The notes under the pieces are model-generated. The model saw only the letters and a list, made by a program, of their open reading frames with translations. It ran no database searches and was not told the origin of the DNA. DNA of 17,554 bases from Sergeia podlipaevii (lineage: Eukaryota > Euglenozoa > Kinetoplastea > Trypanosomatida > Trypanosomatidae). The stretch covers positions 1 through 17,554 of the forward strand of contig JASANZ010001823.1 in NCBI GenBank assembly GCA_030849805.1, written 5' to 3'. The position numbers and the translations under genes were made by a program. This document shows, in pieces, positions 1 to 10,000 of the stretch. Numbering within the stretch: position 1 is the first letter of the stretch; the number at the start of each line of letters is the position of its first letter.

Positions 1-251
1 ATATATAAAAATGAGGTGTGATGAATAGGGTTGAGGAAAGGGAAGAAGTAAGCGAAGTGTGTGAGGTGGGTGTGCCACGTGTCCTTGTTGTTTCTGGCAA
101 CGTGCTTCGACGCAAGCATGGGGTGCCTTTTTTTTTTCTTTTATTATTGTCATCATTCCAAACAAATTGCAGAATACCAGAGCAGCAACAAGAATAAAGT
201 AAGGGTGGAAAGTACTATAAGTGAGCTCCACACACGCATGCAATGAGAATG
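1..251 (+). other. Non-coding upstream spacer, probable 3' UTR of an unseen gene
   Basis: No convincing coding region is visible. The DNA is mixed to T-rich, with a long T tract near 128-140. The short open frames have the skewed composition of spacer translation (runs of Phe, Leu and Tyr). The last ATG triplets before the first gene lie at 243 and 249. Because a strong splice-acceptor candidate follows at 331-385, this part most likely belongs to the 3' UTR or spacer of a gene to the left of the window. That assignment is inferred from layout only. Confidence 0.5.
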
Positions 252-330
252 TATAAAGCACTCTCTGTAGTTCTACTATCAGAGTTTGTGTACCTACTTG
301 CATTTCTTTATCTTTATTTTTTTGTTTGCA

Positions 331-385
331 CTCATCTTTCCCCTCCCGCCCTCCTCCTCTTCCCTTTCACTCTGTTGCTTTTTAG
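331..385 (+). promoter_or_regulatory. Predicted trans-splice acceptor, polypyrimidine tract + AG (first candidate)
   Basis: A tract of about 50 nt made almost only of C and T runs to the first AG at 384-385. A mixed C/T tract followed by the first AG is the standard trypanosomatid spliced-leader acceptor. It is the strongest of the three candidates for the giant gene and would give a 695-nt leader. The ATG-free zone starts about 80 nt before the tract, which fits this position. Confidence 0.5.
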
Positions 386-574
386 TAAAAATATTTTTTT
401 TGCTTTTTTTTTTCTTTGGTGTTTCCTATTGGAAAGTGAAAGAAAAGTAAGTATATAGTAACAAATTGTATATATATATATCATTCACTAGGGCACCGTT
501 ATACATTAATATTCTCCAAGGTACAGAACACTTTTTTTTTTGTTTTTTTTGTTTTTTTGTTTTAATATTTTGCT

Positions 575-594
575 TGTTGTACGCTTTCTTGCAG
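575..594 (+). promoter_or_regulatory. Predicted trans-splice acceptor (second candidate)
   Basis: A short pyrimidine stretch ends in a classic TTGCAG at 589-594, downstream of T-rich runs near 531-562. It would give a leader of 486 nt. It may be used as an alternative to the sites at 385 or 968. Confidence 0.4.
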
Positions 595-938
595 TAAAAT
601 TGGTGAAAAATAGCACGCATTGTTTGTGACACACATACATACGAACACACACTCACGCCACTAGTGAGAATCCATATTGCACTATATATTGTGTGCGTTA
701 GTGCGTTAGTGTGTACTGCGTCTTGTGTGTGAATATAGTTGTATCATTGCGAGGGTGTCTCAGATCTTTTGCCTTTTTCGTCCCTCTTCCTCTGCTTATA
801 TATTTATTTATTTATTTTTGCCGCTGTTATTATTGTTGCTTACTGGACCCCATTTTCTGTTCATTTTTGTCTACGCTGCACATTTTCTTGTTTTCCTTTG
901 GAAAAGACTTCTGTATATCCCCGTTGAAGCGCAAATAT

Positions 939-968
939 CCTTTTTTTTTCTCTTTTTCTTGTTTATAG
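939..968 (+). promoter_or_regulatory. Predicted trans-splice acceptor (third candidate)
   Basis: A T-rich pyrimidine tract at about 939-960 is followed by AG at 967-968, giving a 112-nt leader, which is close to typical trypanosomatid leader lengths. A further pyrimidine-rich stretch (about 987-1035) precedes another AG at 1073-1074, but that site would leave only 6 nt before the start codon. Confidence 0.45.
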
Positions 969-1080
969 GCACGTATTACTTTCGCGCTGCTGCTTTTTTT
1001 TTATCTTTGGCTTCTTTTCATTTATTCACCTCTTCTAAAATATATTACAAATTCTCTCCTTTTACGTATCCTAGTTTAAC

Positions 1081-4000
1081 ATGAGTGCAGAGACAGGCAG
1101 CGTTTCTCTCTCACAGGAAGAGGAGAACATTTTGTCGTACTTTGAGGAATACGGCGTATGGTCCAACCTCAATGATATTATTAACTTAATCATGCGTGAG
1201 CGTCCAGAGGACCCTGAGTTCTTTCTTCTCGCCCAACTTCGCGCATGGGACGCCACGGAGCAGATGATCGGCAAGCCCTACGCCCCTGGAGACGGCTACC
1301 ATCTCGAGTCAGTCAACAGCAGAGCACCAAGTCCACTTAGCAATGACAATTCTGTCCAAGAAAGCGAAAAGAGAAACTTCAGCAAACCTGAAGGAACCGC
1401 CGCCGCTGCCGCCACCACTACGCCCCACAAAGCTGACCTTGACGCTGATCGGCGTCTCAGTATTGGGAGCGGCATGGGGGATGAGAGCTACACTGATATC
1501 TTATCCAAAGACAAAGACGATCTTGCCGTCGTGAACGCCTTTGAGCCGCAAGCGACCGATTCTTTGTTTAACCCACAGACACAAATTGTGGAGCGTCTCA
1601 TGGAGCAACAGCGTCGCGTCGAGGAGGATGCCAAGCGCAAGGAACTGAATGAGGCGCAGGCGGTTATAGAGGCGGAAGAGAAGCTCAAGAGAGAGGCACT
1701 TGCGGCACGCGCCACGGCGCGACAGGAATTAAAAAAGATAAGCGAGTCAGCCGTGTACGAAAGCGCTAGTGCCGTGTTGGGGACGCTCACGACACTGACC
1801 TCACAACCTCACTTTGCTCTCTTGCAGCACATCATCAGTCTTGGCCTCGCCACTGACAAGACACACCTGCCTGCAGACGCTCAGCAGTTCTATGCTGCCC
1901 AGGAGAGATCACTGGCGACTACCCCGATCACGCATCTATTCCGCATTATGTATGAAGGTCCCCTGCATCCTGGCATTGACATCCTCGCTTTAGGCCGTCC
2001 CAGCATCGTAGGGGCAGCCGCACGCATTCATCCTCTGCAGGTTGCCAACGTGTGCTTTCATGCCGCTTACCGTGTTGTGTGTGGTGCCGGCAGTGGTGAG
2101 CTATCCAGCAACAGCCTCATGACTCTATTCAGTGGTGGCATAGCACGTCACACACTCGCGTCTGCCGCAGCGGGAGGAGAGGACTCCGATGCCAAGCTGA
2201 GCCCCACCGCGATCCCCGTTGCCGGCCGCATGCAGTCATTGATGCAGTTCCGCCTGATGGTGCGTCTGTGCCATACATGGCTCACCACTATGTGCTACCC
2301 AGCTCCCAAGTGGAACCGACTTCTAGCCAGTGCCTTGTATCGTCTTGTGGGGTACGAAGGCTTCTACATTACGCCCTGCATGATTCGTGCGCTCTCAGCG
2401 GCTTTGCTGGAAGAGGTCAAGGGAGACCTCCAGCAGGCACTCGGAGATGCGGAGGATGAGGTGGCATATTGCTCTGCAGCCTTTAAGGTTTCTCTCGTCT
2501 CTCTCGTGGCAGACTCTGTCTCGCTACTGGAGGGGCTGGCTACCCCAGCCTCAAAGAGCAGTAGTGCCGGCTCGGACAAGGCGGACGTCCAGTTGGCCGA
2601 TGTCCTTGCTCAGTGCGCCAGCATTCCTGCAGGCACGACCAGCACCGCAGTCGTTTTGGACGCACTTGCTGGGATAACAGAGGCACAGGTCCGAGAAGAG
2701 CTACTGCTGCAGCGCGGGGACCTGCTAGGATACTCCACTCTCAGCACTCTTCTTCCTGTGGTGGGTTCCCTCCGCAGCGCACCATGCGCTGAGCTGGCGG
2801 ACCACTTTGCGCTGCATGGCTTTACCAATCGCGATGATCTTGCTTCACTGCTTGCGGTGATGTTACGCTGCACACGCAACATTCCACGCACGAGGTTTGT
2901 CGTTAGCAGGAGCAGCAGCCGGCAACTTAGTCACAGCAGCAGCGGAGAGACTTCTCAGAACGGCAGTCCCATCGTGCTAGAGGGGAGCCAGAGAAACTTT
3001 GGGGATAGCGAAAAGACGAGGAAGGCGGAGCACGACAGTACCACGCTACAATGTCTGAGGCAGGTGGGTGCCACCGATCTAAATGATGCCTCTCTCGCTG
3101 AGCTCAAGTACCGTGCTACCCTCGTCACTGCCTTTGTGGAGGTGATCTCCGAGTTTCAGGCCGTTGCGCTGGAGCGCGTTCTGCATGATCGCGTCATTAG
3201 GGAGGAAGACCTTTACTGCCCCACTCTCCCAGGTGTGATGAACAAGGCGATGCAACCCGCTACTCCGCAGTCGCCAAGTCTTCTTGATGTGCTCATGCAC
3301 CGCTTCTCGCACTGCACCCGTGAAGATGTTCAGAAAATTGTGGATACTCTTGTGGCCATCATGGAGGGCACTATTGACCTTCCTTTTGCTTTCTTTTGCC
3401 TCAGCTCTTGCGCATTGTTCATTACGCACTACGCCCAGTTGTGCCAGGAGGTGTGCGCGTTCATTCAGGCAACAGAACCACGCTCAACCGTCTTGATTTT
3501 TGCACGCTGGTGCACGGCGCTGACCGACTACGTTCTTCGCCGCATGCCCGTCGCCCTCACCGCGAACACGCGCGACCCGTTTGATCAGCAGGTGGCGCAG
3601 ATGATACTTACCAGCAGCGCCACCAACCCTGATACTGGCCTTTTCACAGACGCCATTCGCAACCCAATCACTCGGACGAACCTGCAGAACACAGAGAGTT
3701 TCCTTCACTTTCACTGCTGGAACTACACGCGCATTGGTAATAGCAGCAACGACCCGAACGTGTGGCGACGCGAGGTGCTCTCCAAGGTGGAGGTGCTTGG
3801 CCAGCAAGGCGTCACGAGTGCTGAGTGCGCCAAGTTGTGTTCTATTTCTCTCGTTCATGCGAAGGAAGTGGAGTCGAGTATTCGCAGTGGGCCGCATGGT
3901 ACCGGAGGACACGTCAGCAGCGGTGTCAGCGGTCGTGGCGACCTCCAAGTGTTGGGAGGTTCTAACTGCTCAAACGTGCTCTTAGCCAGCGCAGCGTGTG

Positions 4001-7000
4001 CGAGCATTATGGCTGTTATGCTGGAACAGCTGCGCTCCACGGAGTGTCCATCGTTTGTACTCAGTGAAACACAGTCGCGGTGGCAACGTATAGGGGAAGC
4101 CAAACGGATTGAAATCATTGACTCCGCTCTTGCCACTTACTCGACGCTGTCCAGCGCCAATTCTTTAGATTCACGTGACACCCTCTCGCAGAGGATGGCC
4201 GAGTACTTCTCTGGCTGCATCAGTCTCAGGGACATGAGTGAGTTCGTCGTCGCTCTTCTCGCGTGTGGCGTGCTGCCGTGCCATATTCACGTGTTCATCA
4301 GCAAGGTACAGTCGCGTATTGACTACGAGCAGCACAACAACGCCCCACCCTACTTCCTTTTCTTGATGCGTCGCACCATTATCTTCATGCTCACTGACCT
4401 TGACCGCAAGGTGGTGGCCTATGCCAAGCAGCACGTACCCATCATGGATGCCTGGGAGGAGTTCCTGCGCGATCCCGGCTGTGTGTTTGACTGCGTCAAG
4501 GCAGTCCTCAAACTCGTGCCTCCAGAGAGCGTGCAAGGACACGATGTAAATGAACTCCGTGAGAGGCTCAGGGTGAAACCCAACAAGTACGTTCGACCAT
4601 TTTCTATGCGAGTGCCGGATGAGGAGCGCATGGAGTTTGCTGTGTGGCTGGCGCTACACCGAGAGCTGCCCAAGGGGTTTCTTGAAAACGTCACGCTCAC
4701 CTACATCGGTCTCTTTCTCTTCGCCTCTGACACGTACGTGCCCAATGACACGAGCGAGCACGATATCTTGTTGCTTATCCAAAGCATTGACTGTACCTAC
4801 CGCAAGCTTCTCGGGCACATGGAGCCACGCATGGCGGACCTCGAGCGTGCGCGGAATTTGCTTGTGGCCCACACTGGTATCACATGGTCACCACCTGCCT
4901 GGACGTATACATTCAATGGACAAGGCGCATGCAGTGAGAAGGAGGAGGAGGTAATGGAAGAACCGGTACCTGGGGCTGGCGTGCTGCTGACGTACCCGCT
5001 TTTCTCCCCAAAGCGCGAGAACCTTGCAGACATCGCAGCGTGGCGCAGGAGCACCATTTTCGTCAACACAATGCAAGTCTTCTCTGCGGAATGCCAGGTG
5101 TGTGAAGGATGGTTCGCCAACATTGTTGTGGAGTACCTCCGAGATCTCCTGGTTGTGCTTACCGTCGCCAAGGCCCCTACGGCGATTATGTCCTTCCGTG
5201 AGTTGTTCGCAAGGCTATTGATACGCGGCGCCACTGCCGCCTCGCTACGCCTCGTCCTTCGTCGCTTTTCTATGGCCTTGCACCGGCTGCGTATTCCTTT
5301 TGATGAAGCCTTTCCACAGCTGCTGGAGGTGGTGCTCTCCGTCCACCTTGAGGCCGAGCTTGATGATGAGCTCGTCATGGCTGACATGCACAATACTGTA
5401 TCAGCAATGCTGCCAAGCGCGATCGGTGGAGCAGAGGCGGGAAGGGTGTTTATGCAGTTTTGCTATGCCCGTGGTGTGCGGCTTCACATCTCGGCGATGC
5501 ACCTGCACCGACGGCACTTTCTGCATCTGCTCGCCAACGGCAACCAAGTACAGCCCTCCTCTAGTGCGAGCAACGTTTATGGTAGCAGCAGCAATCCTCA
5601 CAACACCACCGCCAGCGCGTACTCTAGTGGGGGCTTTTCACACGGCAATGAACGAGGTCCACTTTCAGGAGGAAAGCTGTCAAGCAACACACGTGGTCCC
5701 TGGCAGAACTTTGTACAAGGTGGTGGTGGTAACGGCAACACAGACGAATTGTCGAGAGAGATGGTGGAGGAGTACATCTACAGCAACATTCTCTATCTCC
5801 TTTTCCGTCTGTCCAGTGCGCATACCTCAGCAAAGGACGTCAAGTCGTCCATAGCGGCGAACTCCATCGTGTTGCACAAAGATTTACAGGCGATTTTTGC
5901 ACTTCAGGCACTCTTTATCATGTCAGCGGGTTCTTCTTCTTTGGGAATGGACCTTATTGGCTACTATGGTGAGTTTATGCTCGTAAAGGTGCAGGAAAAT
6001 CAGCAAAGGATGAAGATGCGACAGGGGAACAACACAAGCACCGTTACCCCCGCGCTCAGCGTGAGCAAGGTAACTGCAGACGTAGTCTTCGCCTGGTCGA
6101 GGGTGATGGAAGGGGTTGTCAAGACAGTGTACCCCATCATCACGGATTTTTACGTTCCGCACCGTGCGCTATCGGAGGAGCCGCTCCGTGCGCTTCCACA
6201 AGACTTTCGCAGCCTTGATCTTGTCGCTTGTTTTAAGCAACTGAACGAGGTGGAGGCGGCCCTGCTACCACGCACCATGACGACGCGTGGGGCAGCCAGA
6301 GAAGAGAATTCCTCCGAAACTACCGCGAATACATCCAGCAGCCACTCTCTCTCCTACTGCCACAACAACAGCAGTAGCGGCTACGTTGTGATGAAGCGCT
6401 CTATGCCAAAGAACGGGTGCGTCTATGACTGTGGCACAATCGTTGAATACTACACTCGCCTCTGTGAAGTTCTGTACAAGTATATTGTCCAAGATGAAAA
6501 GCGCCGCAGCACCAGCGCAACATGCAAGCTTCTGTCCACCATTTTGGAGGGCACTTCTACGGATTTGATGGTCGCCTGCATGCTTCTATTGAACGGCGTG
6601 CAGGAGATCGAGGAAATCGACTCCCTCTGGGTACGCCGCGGCAACAACAACAGCAACGTCAGTGGTCACTCCCGCCAGCGTCAATCATCAGAGTCCCAAA
6701 GCGGCGCCAAACCTTTCCTGCTGTTAAATCCGAGCAATATTTCCTCACCCATGTGGAGCATGAAGTCACCGACCATCGGCGACACAACTACCAGTAAGAC
6801 ACAAAGCGTGCACAGTAGTCAGACTGGCAGCACACGGAAACGCTTCGCCTCTTCCTACACCCACCTCTTCATCTCCCTGACTCACAAGCTCATTGCCGGC
6901 TATGACGAGCGCGTTCGAGGGTGCTTTGAGAGAGTGATTCAGCACCATGCCTCCACGGCGGACACGCTGCTCAAGGTTGCGGCCTCCGTCACCAACACCA

Positions 7001-10000
7001 TGGCCTTTGAGAACCGACTGCCGTTTACAGCGGAGGTGGTGCTGTCACCACAACTAAAGATACTCACAGCAACGCTACTCAGGTCCCTCAGCATGTGTAT
7101 CCAGACAACACATCTAGCCGAAGTCCCCAAGAGCGCAGGGGAGAAGATAGCAGCAGTCCACCAAGCACCACCAACATCGCTTGCGTGGCTCCAAAACACC
7201 GGCACCGGAGCCCTCTTCGGTGATATGGCTGGAGAAACTGGGGCTGCTGCTGCTGGTGGTGGCGGAGGGGGCGTGTCCTCTGGCGGCGCCAGCACGGGTC
7301 TTAGAAGGCTGCATGCCGCACAAAGGACGATCCGCTCAGCGCGGACTGTATTTTTTGACTCCTACGCCCCCATCTTCTTCTCACCTGAGGTGTGGGAAAT
7401 GATCCACTGCGTCGTAATCGTCCCCAGAGATCTTGTGGCTCTGTCGCGCCTGCTTGCCCCAGCCGCCGCCGCCGCCGCTGCCACCGTAGCCCCTGCACTA
7501 GGCAGCGAAGCTAGTACGGAACTGTCGTCTGTGGCTATCCCCAACTCTGCTCCAGCAAGTGTAAGACAACTGGATGGGGAGTCATCCTCGATGAAACGCC
7601 CGTTGCAGTCTCGATCGTTTGTGACGAGCGCTATATCCAACAGTAGCCGACAACAACAGCCGCAAAAGGTCTCTAATGCCTACATCGAGATTGTGGAACT
7701 AGATCAGCTTTGGAGGAACTACCTGCGTCTCCTTGCCACGCTTCTGCGGACCCACATGAGTATCACTTCCGAACTTCACGTGACGGACTTTCAGAAGGCT
7801 GCACTATACCATGCTGTGCAGAGGCTTTCTCCTATGATGTATCTGGATCACCTCAAGGTGTGCCCTAGTGGCGCGCCATACATTCATCCTTGGCAATTCC
7901 CCTTGGTGCTGAAGGCAACTGGCCTAAGCGATGTGCCTGGCCTCGATGTCAAACAGCAGCAGCAGCAAGATCTCTCCATGTCTGTCAGTCAGATCATTGT
8001 TCTGGACGCCTTGCACCACAACTGCAGCGCCTTCGCTCGTTCTCTGATCCACGCCATCAAAGTGCACGGTGGGCCGCATGGCATGGAGACCGCACAAACC
8101 TTCGCGCGGATTATGTATCGCCGTCTGCTCTGGCAACGCACTACTGTACTAAGTCAAACCATGTGCATCACGGCAGAGGAGGCGGACGCACTGACAAACG
8201 CGTGGAGTGCGGCCTTTCCTGAAAAGTTCTTTTCTCGCAATGAGAGAGATGGCAGTGAGCAGCGGGCAGACGATCAGAAGCAGGAGCAGCCGCAAGTATC
8301 ACTTGAGACACTTCTCGACTACATTGGGCCCTCCAGCCCTCAGGAGCACGACGCCATTGTGTGTGCACTGGGGCTGTTGGATCACATTATCCGCACTCAG
8401 CTCCGTGCTCTCTTCGTCTGGTACTCCACCCCAAGTGTGCTGTGTGCGGTGCTGGTGCAGCTGCCGTACAAGGGACGTCAAGTGCTGCATCAGGTCTTGA
8501 CCACTCGCTGGGCTCCCATTGCACAGACCATCTGCGTCATGTTTACCAACAGCGGGGCATTGGAAGCTCACTTGCACTTGTTGCTGCGCGTACTGAGAGC
8601 AACACGCGTGTCACTCGATCTGGCTGCACGGCTTTATGATCGCCGCACCTTCTCCACTCACATGCGTGCGCTTCCGTACGACAAAATAGCGAAGTTTTTG
8701 ATGGACCCGCAGCTGCTGCACAACCTTGCGGCGATGGAACACCCCGTGGCGATACAGCGATCGCTTGAGGAACTTCTGAAAACCACGCTAGAGACAGTGC
8801 ACGCACTGTCCAAGGTGACCAGCAATCCCTCTCTCAGTGAGGATGTATCTATCAGGGAGGCATTGTTTACGATGATGTGCTGGGTCGACAGTCACGATCA
8901 GACTGTGGCCAACATTGATGGAGGCGGCAACCCCATTTCTTTTCAAGCTGGTGTATTCATGTTGAACGGTCTCTTGTCAGCTGACCTGGAGGAAGTGGAG
9001 ATGGTCATGGACGAAGATCTCTACGGCGGCATCGGCAACTCCTCGGCAGACGATCAGTTGCGTGTCTTTTTCTGCTATGCATTGTTGCTCTCGCAGAACT
9101 ACCGTGAAATGTTTCCCGCTGGCGCGGCCATCCCACATCTTGCTTCCCTGCCCCACCGGGACGTCACTAGTGCGCCGGTGCGTGTGCCACTGCTCTACAC
9201 CGACTCCGTCGACACCTCTCCACGCGGCAACGCCGGCGTCCAGTTCTTTTCGTCGCGCGGGTTGATCGACTCCTGTGTGGCTGCAGTGACAGAGCGGGTG
9301 TTGCGGGCAGTGAAGAAGGGAATGAGCGGAGGAAGGCGCGGAACCAAAATTGGGAGCCGCTCCACCGGTGTTGCGCATTATGGCCACGGTGGTGGTGCCG
9401 GGGCCAGTGAGCGCGGTGTGTCGCCTGCAATGTCTGGCTGCTCTCACGGTGCCCCCGTCACGCGCGAGTCCGCACTCCGGCAGCTGCTGGAAGTGCTCTT
9501 TGAATACATCGTGGCCGCTCTCGGCACTGGCTCAGACGATCTCACCACCGTCTTCCTCGCGTTCCATGCGAGAGTGTGGGACAGCATTCGTGTCATACAG
9601 CAGCAGCAACGCATGGAAGATGGCATCACAATTTCCTACTTGGAGGTATGCAGGCTGGTCTTTGTTTTTGCCCAAGAGCTCCAGAATAGAAGCAAGAAGC
9701 AGTTTCCAGAGGAATCAACGGCGGTCACAGACAGAATTTTGCCCTCTCTGTGCCGCAGTTTATATGGGGAGTGCTGGGCGGTGGAAGAGCGTGTGGCGGC
9801 AACGAGCATGGCCCACAAGAGCGTGCTCGGGAACAGCACTGGTGGCAGAATGCAGAACAATATGCTGAGCGGTTCCCTACTCGATAGCAGTGGCCGCGGC
9901 ACGCGCTTCTCATCTCAGCTGCGCAGAGAGAAGGATGCCTCACAAGTCAGTGAGCGCGGCGCCCCTCTCTTCCTCACGAATTCCAGTCCTACGTCTCAGC

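Larger units (their letters stand above)
252..1080 (+). other. ATG-free 5' leader/spacer of the giant b5 gene
   Basis: Reading the + strand by eye, I find no ATG between 252 and the gene start at 1081, although the region is T-rich and contains many other triplets of A, T and G. It carries a (TA)6 tract at 469-480, U-rich stretches near 531-562, a CA-rich stretch near 628-658, a GTGCGTTA direct repeat at 693-710 and a TTTA-type repeat near 800-818. Three acceptor candidates are listed separately. The simplest reading is a 5' UTR of up to about 695 nt that has been kept free of upstream start codons. Open frames here begin only at non-ATG codons and are not annotated. Confidence 0.6.

Noticed and set aside
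61..246. 61-codon frame at the left edge
   Set aside because: It begins at a non-ATG codon (GTG at 61), has no family resemblance, and lies in spacer-type DNA.
725..1084. Overlapping open frames of up to 119 codons just before the giant gene
   Set aside because: They start only at non-ATG codons, translate pyrimidine-rich DNA into Phe/Leu/Tyr/Ser runs, and overlap the giant gene start. No ATG exists in this region.
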